Positions 15,053-21,116 of a DNA stretch of 21,116 bases are shown piece by piece. Position 1 is the first letter of the stretch. Every line of letters starts with the position of its first letter. This DNA comes from Gammaproteobacteria bacterium RIFCSPHIGHO2_02_FULL_42_13 (GTDB lineage Bacteria > Pseudomonadota > Gammaproteobacteria > UBA12402): contig MGXQ01000033.1 in the NCBI GenBank assembly GCA_001801405.1, positions 1-21,116 on the forward strand, read 5' to 3'. The notes below the pieces were generated by a model that saw only the letters and a list, made by a program, of their open reading frames with translations, had not been told where the DNA came from and did not search any database. The translations under genes and the position numbers were made by a program.

Positions 15053-16828
15053 TCATCTTGGAGCAGGTCCCTCCCCTCCGGGCAAGGTTGCTGGCTCAAC
15101 ACTACCAACTGCTCTAGCACCATGACGCCCTTGTATCGTATCAGCTACTGCGCTATACACAGGAGCTCCGCCATGAACACCTGCGGCCATGGGAGGATCC
15201 AATGATGTATGTTGCACACCGACTATTAAGCTATCAACTCCATTTAGTTGTTCTGGCGGTTGTGGTGCCGCTGCCGGAGGCACTGCGACCGCTCGAGCAC
15301 GACTCGTAAAATAACCTGAATCAATAAGACGTCGAAGTGTTTCTTGAACTCGCGCTGCTTGCGGTGTTTCCCTCTCGGCATTCGTCGCCTGCAATAGACC
15401 ATCCAATCGATCGACCATTGCTGGAAACCAGGGAAAAACCACTAAAAATGGGGCTGACTCTATGGATAATGAATGAATTACAATATCAGCGGGAACTTCC
15501 TCGTCTTTCGGTCGACATAAGAAATAACCAGCAAGCGCTCGACGATCCTGATGCGCAACTTCAGCTGCACCTGCGGCCGCACCAATTGCTAATGGACGAT
15601 CAACTGACGGACGATAATCTACTCTTTGGTCACCGGTTAAATAACGATTTAACAATTCGTAAAACCAAAAAATAAAACTTTTTCGGTCACCCATTTTCGC
15701 AATCGCCATAAAACGATACTGCATCAAAAGACGAACATCCTGTATTTTTAAATGGGTCTCTTCTTTCTCTTTGTCATCAAATTGGTGAAAGTTAAAAACA
15801 GTATGGCCTAAAAAAGCAGCCATATCGAGCGTTCCACTTGTGTTTCCAACAACACATAATAATCTCGGCCCCAACGCTTTCATTCGTTGCAAAAGCAAAA
15901 GATGTCGAATTTTATAATCGCCGACACAATCTCGCTGCTCTTCCACCGTAAATTTAAGCGTTCGATCACGTTTTGTGGTTAACTTAGCAAGATCAATAGC
16001 CGTATTAAATACAAACGTCATAGAAGGAAAAAGATGTTTTTTATACCAAACAAGCTCATCTGATGAAATACCTAATTTTTTGTAACGATTACCATCCCAT
16101 TTCTTTGAATCGATGACCAAAACCCATAAACAGAGATGAAGGCGATCACACAGCTCTTTTAATGCTTTAACTTCCGGATAAGAAAGATCATGCTTATCGT
16201 TGGCCTGGCCCGTATTTCGCCAATTCAAAACCACAATAGGGCGACCTTCTGCGCGACCGACAGCCGCTTGTATTTGGTCTGTTACCCAAGTATTCATCTC
16301 TTCGGTCACGCCATTGCTATCTACCTCTAAAGCGAGCTGACGCGAAATCTGTTCAGTGGTTGTATTAAATCCATGCATCTCTAGATGACGACAGATCAAT
16401 GTCGTCGTCGCCTTTTGATCCAAAAGAGCGGCTCGACTCCCTTGACACACCTGCTTCACCAGATTGGCTAAACGCGCCGGCGTCGGATTTGAACAACTCA
16501 CAGGGTCTTGCCGATTAAGCTGAACTTGATCAGTAAATCCCAGATGATCCGCAAAACCTTTTGCGCGCAAAGCATGAATCTCTGTATCCGGTGTATCATA
16601 CTGAATAGTCACATCCGGTAACGCGTAATCACCTTCTCGGCACAAAGCCAAATAACTTACAATATGATAAATATCGCCAGAACTTTGACAAGCAGGAGAA
16701 CCAATAATATATCTTAATCTTCCCCAGATGGGGGGATCCAAATAAAGCCATTGTTGATGAGCAGGACGATGTAAAACCAGCTCTTCATCCGCCATTTCTT
16801 CCGAAATTTTAGCTTTACCTCTTAGCAT
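15053..16828 (-). CDS. Hypothetical effector-like protein, possible GT-B glycosyltransferase fold
   Basis: This is a 591-residue cytosolic-type protein, not firmly recognised. Residues 36-105 (GRLRYIIGS, SGDIYHIVSYLAL) and 196-345 look like two Rossmann-like halves: GRPIVVLNWR (195-204), LCLWVLVIDSKKW (232-244), then VVGNTSGTLDMAAFLGH (326-342), a Gly/Ser turn plus helix like the nucleotide-sugar end of GT-B enzymes such as GT9 or O-fucosyltransferase types. That fold call is an inference. The C-terminal 90 residues are low-complexity, rich in Ala, Pro and Gly (AVAVPPAAAPQPP; PGGEGPAPR end), probably disordered. There is no signal peptide. The ATG at 16828 has only a weak ribosome site; a second ATG at residue 12 follows GGAAGAA. 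It stands alone, with the pseudogene remnant just upstream. Confidence 0.6.
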   Translation of the reverse strand: MLRGKAKISEEMADEELVLHRPAHQQWLYLDPPIWGRLRYIIGSPACQSSGDIYHIVSYLALCREGDYALPDVTIQYDTPDTEIHALRAKGFADHLGFTDQVQLNRQDPVSCSNPTPARLANLVKQVCQGSRAALLDQKATTTLICRHLEMHGFNTTTEQISRQLALEVDSNGVTEEMNTWVTDQIQAAVGRAEGRPIVVLNWRNTGQANDKHDLSYPEVKALKELCDRLHLCLWVLVIDSKKWDGNRYKKLGISSDELVWYKKHLFPSMTFVFNTAIDLAKLTTKRDRTLKFTVEEQRDCVGDYKIRHLLLLQRMKALGPRLLCVVGNTSGTLDMAAFLGHTVFNFHQFDDKEKEETHLKIQDVRLLMQYRFMAIAKMGDRKSFIFWFYELLNRYLTGDQRVDYRPSVDRPLAIGAAAGAAEVAHQDRRALAGYFLCRPKDEEVPADIVIHSLSIESAPFLVVFPWFPAMVDRLDGLLQATNAERETPQAARVQETLRRLIDSGYFTSRARAVAVPPAAAPQPPEQLNGVDSLIVGVQHTSLDPPMAAGVHGGAPVYSAVADTIQGRHGARAVGSVEPATLPGGEGPAPR

Positions 16829-16855
16829 AAAATGTTATTTTCCTATAGTTTTATA

Positions 16856-17252
16856 TCATTTGAATAAATCTTCAAGTGTAACAACGCCACTCAGCAACTC
16901 TTCTGCATAAAAATTATTTTTTAGCCCCATGGTAGTTATCATCACAATAAATAATTGCTTTTTTGTTCGGGTCTGTTTCTTAAAAACATCCATTTTTCGT
17001 TTTAGATTATTAACATAATCTTTTGTTATGACATAGGGTTTTGTATTGTATTTAATTTCACAAATGGTAATTGCATTGTCTTTTCTATCAAATAAAAGAT
17101 CAATTTGTGCGCCTTCGTTTTATCGCCCTTTCTTGGTACATAGCGCCATGAATCTGCCATCGTCGACCGCACAAACAAAGAAATTCAGGTCGGTTAGAAT
17201 CAAGCATTTGCTGTAAAATTGTAATCTCATCTTTTCTGCTAACAAGATCCAT
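16856..17252 (-). pseudogene. Remnant of an AAA ATPase/DUF234 family gene (internal deletion plus frameshift)
   Basis: The minus strand begins MDLVSRKDEITILQQML, then EFLCLCGRR, which is the N-terminus of the common ATP-binding/DUF234 nuclease family up to the Walker A region. It then jumps straight to the C-terminal part (DSWRYVPRKG, frame change, GAQIDLLFDRKDNAI, CEIKYNTKPYVI, then ELLSGVVTLEDLFK). The central roughly 330 residues, including the Walker A GKT, are missing, and a -1/+1 change near 17125 with an in-frame TAA breaks the reading. The C-terminal piece keeps the D...E-K nuclease-like motif. This is a decayed gene. Its 3' end lies 28 bases before the 591-residue gene. Confidence 0.75.
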
Positions 17253-17561
17253 CACTTTTCCCTATGTTGTGTTAACCTGCGCATTATGGTTTTATCATAT
17301 TAAGCAGGTAAAACAACTTTTTTGCATTAACCCGCGCATTATATTTAAACCATATGGCGCAGGTTAGCACAGATTAAGACGGCACGGTATTTTTTCTTTT
17401 TAGAACAATGGGTTAAGTGTCGTATTAATATTCACCTTCACCTCTGCTTGATCGTCAAAAGTGAAGATTAAAAGTAACACCGGTAACCGATTGATTTCTA
17501 TGTTAATTTATGCCAACATTATTGAAAAGCAACTGAACCGGATTAAAAAAAGGAGACTATA
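17253..17561. promoter_or_regulatory. Intergenic region between the AAA remnant and the 320-residue gene
   Basis: This is a 309-base gap without a coding sequence. The part 17272-17366 holds the TTAACC(T/C)GCGC repeats listed separately. The rest is A+T-rich and should contain the promoter of the plus-strand gene at 17562, whose ribosome site AGGAG is at 17551-17555. I could not pick a convincing -35/-10 pair. Confidence 0.4.
17272..17366. repeat. Cluster of TTAACC(T/C)GCGCATTAT repeats, direct and inverted
   Basis: Copy A (17272-17292) and copy B (17327-17347) share TTAACC(T/C)GCGCATTAT in direct orientation. Copy C (17347-17366) is the inverse: AAACCATATGGCGCAGGTTA, matching the reverse complement of copy A at 18 of 20 positions. 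A half-site GCAGGTAA at 17304-17311 adds a fourth. They lie just upstream of the AAA/DUF234 remnant and could be an operator cluster, or ends of a small mobile element. Confidence 0.6.
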
Positions 17562-18524
17562 ATGCCATTTCGCAATAACGGAACATTTTTAGAAAATATT
17601 ATCTTAGTAGCAATATCCGCATATGCAATAGACAAAGCCGATTTAGATTTTGTCAATAGTTTTGCAATGCCTCCATTATCTCACTGGGTGGATGATTCGC
17701 ATGATAGTGCCATGTCCCCAGAATTTTTGTCAAAGCTAATAAGTATGGATTTGCACGGCTCTTTATCCAGTTACCCAGCATTATTACAGCGATGTCTTCA
17801 AGCAGATGCGGGTTATGGCCCAAATGGTGCGTTTTTGCTCGTTTTACTAGCAGCTCGACAGAATAAAAATATCAGAATGTGGCTGAATGATATTCCGGAT
17901 GGAAGATATGGTGACGCAACAGTAGATTTGAGGCAAATAGCCCAAATGGCAAATAAAATACTTGGTGATCAATCAACATGTAAGATGGATATAACCGTAT
18001 GTTCTACTTCTTATCCTGCTTCTTTGTTATCTTTATGCAATACATTAAAAACGTGGACCGATAGTGCATCCAGTGCAATACTTATTGCTTATCTTGATCC
18101 TTGGTATTACCGTATTACACCTGAGCGATCAGATAGCACTTCTTCGTCTGATCATCAACAATGGCTGAAATTCATCACTTCAGCAGGACATGATGTTGTT
18201 ATCTCTATTCATTTTACCGCAAATTTTGATAGATTATTTTTGCAGAAAGAGCTTAAACAAATGTATCAAGATGGTCTTAAGTTTGGGTTTGATGGAAATA
18301 TTGCATTCGTATTAGATTATTTTGCTGTGTCGGTGTCCGTTTTCGATAAATTAGGTAGAGCCTTAATTATCGATGAAATATACGATAATATTATTAACTC
18401 GCTTATGTATTATAGTAGTTTGAATGAAGAGTTTTCGCCACAACAAGTAATGATTAGTAGAAACGGAGAAAAGTTTACCGAATTAAATTTAGAAGTTATG
18501 ACAAGCAAGGTGCGAGGGGTTTAA
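17562..18524 (+). CDS. Hypothetical protein, orphan
   Basis: This is a 320-residue soluble protein that I do not recognise. The start has a strong AGGAG site with 6-base spacing. The middle contains a hydrophobic strand ending in Asp (SAILIAYLDPWYY, D179) followed after about 40 residues by another strand (HDVVISIHFTANFD), suggesting an alpha/beta fold. DPWY recalls the DPPY motif of N6-adenine methyltransferases, but no SAM-binding glycine motif is visible, so I do not call it one. The first 100 residues are helical, and the C-terminus (about 255-300) is a helical and strand mix. There is no signal peptide. The gene is single, between a decayed AAA gene and repeats, and could be acquired DNA or another effector. 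Confidence 0.65.
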   Translation: MPFRNNGTFLENIILVAISAYAIDKADLDFVNSFAMPPLSHWVDDSHDSAMSPEFLSKLISMDLHGSLSSYPALLQRCLQADAGYGPNGAFLLVLLAARQNKNIRMWLNDIPDGRYGDATVDLRQIAQMANKILGDQSTCKMDITVCSTSYPASLLSLCNTLKTWTDSASSAILIAYLDPWYYRITPERSDSTSSSDHQQWLKFITSAGHDVVISIHFTANFDRLFLQKELKQMYQDGLKFGFDGNIAFVLDYFAVSVSVFDKLGRALIIDEIYDNIINSLMYYSSLNEEFSPQQVMISRNGEKFTELNLEVMTSKVRGV

Positions 18525-18662
18525 CCGCATATAGCTCAACACTCTAAAAATAATTTATTTATCAAGAGACCAAACCTTACGGCTTTGATCGCAGCGTTGC
18601 TAACATGTCTTAGAGTTATAGTCATAGAATAAATACCATGCGTCGATTAAACACGCGCTGGG

Positions 18663-18723
18663 AGCAAGAGCATGCCCTCTGGCGCCAGCTATCATAGCAA
18701 CTATGCTTGCTTTATTGTTTTTT
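18663..18723 (+). terminator. Structured element followed by T-rich tract, possible terminator
   Basis: The outer arms AGCAAG (18663-18668) and CTTGCT (18706-18711) pair, extended inward by CAT with ATG across a two-base bulge. They enclose the 10-bp palindrome CTGGCGCCAG (18679-18688) and a CATAG-CAA-CTATG hairpin (18693-18705). TTATTGTTTTTT follows on the plus strand. This could end transcription of the 320-residue gene about 140 bases downstream of its stop, or be part of a repeat. Confidence 0.35.
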
Positions 18724-18726
18724 AAT

Positions 18727-18753
18727 CCCGTATTCCGCTTCGCTCCATACAGG
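18727..18753. repeat. Hairpin repeat, copy 2
   Basis: CCCGTAT (18727-18733) pairs with ATACAGG (18747-18753) with one mismatch, around a CCGCTTCGCTCC loop and followed by CTACG. The loop and flank match copy 1 at 61-92 while the arms differ in a partly compensated way, which suggests selection for the hairpin. Like copy 1, it lies 3' of a minus-strand gene. Confidence 0.55.
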
Positions 18754-18812
18754 CTACGCTTGTTACCTCTTCTTTTTTTCACCCTCAGCTTCAGGGGGCG
18801 AAACAACTTCCT

Positions 18813-19127
18813 TCATTCAACTCTATCGTATATTTCTAACGCTCTTGGAAGGCAAGCTGTAACTCCCTTTAATCCATTAGTCGTCAAAGTCAACAAAATA
18901 GTATCCTTTATCTCATCCCGAGTCGCTCCTAGTTTTTTTGCCATTGGCACATGAAATTCAACAGCAAGAATATCTCCTTGAGCTACTTTTATTCCAATGT
19001 ATATGAGTTGTTTCGTTTTTGGATCAAGACCTCTTGATTGAATCAAAGATCGAACTAATCCATCAAAAGCAGCCGCAATTTCTGGCGCCTCTTCTTGAAA
19101 AACAGAAAATGGACTGTGAAATGACAT
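18813..19127 (-). CDS. Carboxymuconolactone decarboxylase (CMD) family protein
   Basis: This is a 104-residue all-helical protein. The family core is visible: LDPKTKQLIYIGIKVA (about 34-49), then EFHVPMAKKLGATRDEI (about 57-73), then LTLTTNGLKGV. AhpD-type members carry a redox CxxC before the His; here the corresponding segment is GDILAVEFH with no Cys, so a thiol peroxidase-partner role is unlikely and the function is open. The start has an AGGAGG site with 5-base spacing, among the strongest ribosome sites in the window. It follows the DUF1848 stub by 20 bases on the same strand. Confidence 0.85.
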   Translation of the reverse strand: MSFHSPFSVFQEEAPEIAAAFDGLVRSLIQSRGLDPKTKQLIYIGIKVAQGDILAVEFHVPMAKKLGATRDEIKDTILLTLTTNGLKGVTACLPRALEIYDRVE

Positions 19128-19147
19128 AATATCCTCCTACTGATTAA

Positions 19148-19399
19148 TTACCATATTAAATTCAAAAGTTTTTTAACTTCTAAACGAATTCCTTTTAGAA
19201 AATCCAGCGCATTAAAAAATGGACCGATATTTTTTGTCCAAAACACGAAAGCCTGGACTTCGTCTTTTGTGAGCTCAACTCGGTATGGTTTATTGCTGTA
19301 TGGATTAATTACCTTGCAATAACCTGCACTTAACCGATTTTTAAACCACTTGCCGTAAAAAGCGGGAATATCTGTTCTATAACTTGCAGAGATAATCAT
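19148..19399 (-). pseudogene. Truncated DUF1848 family gene (N-terminal stub)
   Basis: This 83-codon frame begins MIISASYRTDIPAFYGKWF and continues with GYCKVINPYSNKPYRVEL and AFVFWTKNIGPFF, the classic N-terminus of DUF1848 proteins, which are normally about 270-300 residues. After about residue 68 the family sequence ends in an unrelated short tail (LEVKKLLNLIW). The remaining two thirds, including the cysteine-containing C-terminal part, is missing, since the CMD gene starts 20 bases later. A good ribosome site (GAGG) remains, so a short peptide may still be made. Confidence 0.75.
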
Positions 19400-19482
19400 T
19401 TGGTTCCTCTAAATACAATATAGGGAGGCTTTTCCCATTCAGCATATTGTACAGGTGGCGTAGTTGCTATCGGTATATCAAA

Positions 19483-20202
19483 TTATGTATCTCCATCTAA
19501 CACTCTCGAAAAATTGACATCTTCCCGTAATCCAAAATCCCATTCTTGGTGAAATTCTTCTAGAAAAGAAACCATTTGTTGATGCCTCGTTTTAGCTATT
19601 TCCATTGCTATATCTGTATTCATTCTGTCCTTAAGAAGCAATAGTTTTTCATGAAAATGAGCAATCGTGCTTGATTGTCTTTGATTATATTCCAATACAG
19701 AAGCATGAAATGATGGACTCTCGGAAGGATCATAAATTTGACGATGTCTATATCCACCAAAAGCAAAAGTTCGCGCGATACCAATGGCACCAATAGAATC
19801 TAAACGATCAGCGTCTTGAACAATTTGCCCATTCATATTAAGGCAGGTATCGGAAACTCCTGCTCCTTTAAATGAAATGCCTTTTATTATAGCGCATACT
19901 TCGTTTACAATATTAGAATCTACGCTTCCCAATGATTCGAGCCATTTTCTTGCCACTGTTGGGCCAACATCCTCATCACCACCGTGAAATTTCCAGTCTG
20001 CAATATCGTGTAAAAGTGCTGCCAACTCTATAACAAATGGATTTAGATCTGTTGGGTCATCTATATTATTTACAATATACAAAGCCATATTGCGAACCCT
20101 GTTTGCATGCCACCAATCATGCCCCGTAGGTTCTTTACCTAATTGTTTTTTAACAAATTCTTCTGTCACACGTATGATTTCTTCTTGTTCCATATTTATC
20201 AT
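19483..20202 (-). CDS. HD-domain phosphohydrolase, YedJ-like
   Basis: This is a 239-residue metal-dependent HD-superfamily hydrolase. Metal-site residues are visible in order: HDWWHANRVRNMA (H32), LLHDIADW (H65, D66) and VQDADRLDSIGAIG (D130, D132). The ADRLDSIGAIGIARTFAFGG block is typical of the YedJ/HD-hydrolase subgroup, whose substrate (nucleotide or phosphoester) is not known. There is no signal peptide. The ATG at 20202 has AGG 7 bases upstream; an ATG three codons later is an alternative. Reading on past its TAA in the same frame gives 27 more codons before the DUF1848 start, discussed as a finding. It lies 33 bases after the NIF3 gene and may share its transcript. Confidence 0.85.
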   Translation of the reverse strand: MINMEQEEIIRVTEEFVKKQLGKEPTGHDWWHANRVRNMALYIVNNIDDPTDLNPFVIELAALLHDIADWKFHGGDEDVGPTVARKWLESLGSVDSNIVNEVCAIIKGISFKGAGVSDTCLNMNGQIVQDADRLDSIGAIGIARTFAFGGYRHRQIYDPSESPSFHASVLEYNQRQSSTIAHFHEKLLLLKDRMNTDIAMEIAKTRHQQMVSFLEEFHQEWDFGLREDVNFSRVLDGDT

Positions 20203-20235
20203 CTTTTTGCCTACTGTTTATAAAGATACAATTAA

Positions 20236-20994
20236 TCACACCGGACTATCAACATCCACAAACTGACATTGCACGTTGAATTTTTCCGCTATATGTTCGC
20301 CGAGCGCTTTGACGCCATAACGTTCCGTCGCATGATGACCGGCAACAAATAGATGCATACCATATTCTCGTGCCACATGCACGATCGATTCGGTCACTTC
20401 ACCGGTTAAATATGCATCGAAATTGCAATCAACAATTTCCCCAATATAAGAACCCGCGCCACCACTACACCAGGCAATCGATGAAATCTTTTCAGATCGA
20501 CCAGGAATATAAAGTGGCTCTCGATGCAATTTATTTTTGAGTTGCTGACAAAACATTTTGCCATCGACGGCTTTTGATAATTTGCCTTTCCAAACCAAAC
20601 TCGACGAAGTCATTGACGGCATGCGATCTTCAACCACAAAATCAAATAATTTTGCCAACTGTGCATTGTTACCATAAATCGGATGCGCATCCAATGGCAA
20701 ATGATAACCGATTAAATTAATATTATGATTTAATAACGTTTGTAACCGATTCTTTTTAATGCCGATCACGCGCGGATCTTCATCTTGCCAAAAAAATCCA
20801 TGATGCACAAAAACCAAATCCGCCTCTTGTTTAACTGCCTCATCAAATAAGGCTTGGTTTGCTGTTACACCAGTAATAATACGCTCGATTTTTTCCTTTC
20901 CCTCGACTTGCAAACCATTGGGCGCATAATCGTGAAATAATTCGGGTTTTAATAATCGGTTTAAATAGTGTAATAACTCATCGCGTGTAATCAT
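20236..20994 (-). CDS. ybgI: NIF3/YbgI family dinuclear metal protein
   Basis: This is a 252-residue protein of the NIF3 (GTP cyclohydrolase 1 type 2 homologue) family, a cytosolic toroidal hexamer with a two-metal site. The ligands are visible: H64/H65 in VHHGFFW, D102 in YHLPLDAHP, and H220 with E224 in GHHATERYG. The N-terminal DYAPNGLQVEG is a strong family signature. Length matches E. coli YbgI (247). The true substrate of the family is uncertain. Upstream are a TATAAT box at 21038-21033 and a possible six-residue minifrom ORF that ends on its ATG (ATGA overlap). Confidence 0.92.
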   Translation of the reverse strand: MITRDELLHYLNRLLKPELFHDYAPNGLQVEGKEKIERIITGVTANQALFDEAVKQEADLVFVHHGFFWQDEDPRVIGIKKNRLQTLLNHNINLIGYHLPLDAHPIYGNNAQLAKLFDFVVEDRMPSMTSSSLVWKGKLSKAVDGKMFCQQLKNKLHREPLYIPGRSEKISSIAWCSGGAGSYIGEIVDCNFDAYLTGEVTESIVHVAREYGMHLFVAGHHATERYGVKALGEHIAEKFNVQCQFVDVDSPV

Positions 20995-21032
20995 CCTGTT
21001 GCCTCATACATTATTAATCCCCTCAGACGAAT

Positions 21033-21038
21033 ATTATA
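21033..21038 (-). promoter_or_regulatory. Candidate -10 box of the NIF3 gene
   Basis: TATAAT on the minus strand lies about 40 bases before the ybgI ATG. The -35 is poor (TTAAAG, 16 bases upstream). This stretch is A+T-rich, so chance is possible. Confidence 0.4.
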
Positions 21039-21063
21039 TATTCTACCAAATACGCTTTAATTA

Positions 21064-21116
21064 TCACGGATGTCCAGCCGGCCCGGCTCCCTCCTCGTCT
21101 TCTGACAACACATCAG
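21064..21116 (-). CDS. 3' end of an unidentified minus-strand gene (partial)
   Basis: The last bases of the window read, on the minus strand, an open frame DVLSEDEEGAGPAGHP followed by TGA at 21066-21064. The rest lies beyond the window. The local base composition is much more G+C-rich than the surroundings, as at the ends of the 591- and 170-residue effector-like proteins. The acidic then Gly/Pro tail resembles theirs loosely. With only 16 codons this call is tentative; a second frame (ending in RLDIRDN) is also open to the window edge. Confidence 0.35.
   Translation of the reverse strand, partial: DVLSEDEEGAGPAGHP

Larger units (their letters stand above)
18525..18812. other. Non-coding stretch between convergent genes
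   Basis: This 288-base region between the 320-residue gene and the CMD gene contains no gene I can support. It holds a structured element at 18663-18723 and a hairpin repeat at 18727-18753, both listed separately. A 68-codon minus-strand frame here runs through these structures and is not credible as a protein. Confidence 0.5.

Noticed and set aside
15053..16828. A second cyclase or toxin domain
   Set aside because: No TADYD, GKSS or NHG blocks are present in this protein.
17272..17366. CRISPR array
   Set aside because: The repeats are few, unequal in spacing and include inverted copies; no regular spacers and no cas genes are present.
17562..18524. N6-adenine methyltransferase
   Set aside because: Only a DPWYY resemblance to DPPY; no SAM-binding glycine motif could be found.
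18600..18806. 68-codon minus-strand ORF
   Set aside because: It runs through the hairpin repeat and the structured T-rich element, lacks a convincing ribosome site and matches no family.
18813..19127. AhpD alkyl hydroperoxide reductase partner
   Set aside because: The CxxC active site is missing although the family fold is clear.

Overview
The window looks like chromosomal DNA of an A+T-rich gammaproteobacterium. A host-associated member of the Legionellales (Coxiella/Legionella side) fits best. That placement is an inference from an LbtU-like porin, a lipid A aminoarabinose locus and several effector-like proteins; no rRNA or tRNA is present to confirm it.

Layout. Positions 1-93 hold a dispersed hairpin repeat. 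Positions 94-2993 (minus strand) carry an LbtU-like outer-membrane porin, LemA and an HtpX-type M48 membrane protease, closely spaced. Positions 3116-9895 (plus strand) form a compact six-gene arn-type operon: arnT, an SMR flippase subunit, arnB, arnC, the decarboxylase half of arnA, and a second divergent ArnT-like transferase. Together they could make UDP-L-Ara4N, load it on undecaprenyl phosphate, flip it and put it on lipid A. The formyltransferase half of ArnA and the deformylase ArnD are not in the cluster. Positions 9896-12869 (minus strand) are a two-gene unit with its own promoter.

The main discovery is the 819-residue product of 10410-12869. Its middle carries the catalytic signature of the class II nucleotidyl cyclase toxins (anthrax edema factor, Bordetella CyaA, Pseudomonas ExoY): an RPIN/GKSS/IAG block, a TADYD pair of aspartates and an NHG histidine block, in the right order. 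It also starts with a nuclear-localisation-like basic patch and has long flanking helical regions. A 170-residue protein of unknown function follows one base later. The likely role is a cyclic-nucleotide-producing effector delivered into a eukaryotic host.

Positions 13003-14906 encode a YgiQ radical SAM protein that appears to be translated through a 22-codon hydrophobic leader ORF. Positions 15053-16828 encode a 591-residue effector-like protein, possibly of GT-B glycosyltransferase fold. Positions 16856-19399 look like a decaying accessory stretch: an AAA ATPase/DUF234 gene reduced to its two ends, a cluster of TTAACC(T/C)GCGC repeats, an orphan 320-residue protein, a second copy of the hairpin repeat, a CMD-family protein and a DUF1848 stub. 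Positions 19483-20994 return to housekeeping-type genes (an HD-domain hydrolase and a NIF3/YbgI protein). The window ends in the last codons of another minus-strand gene.
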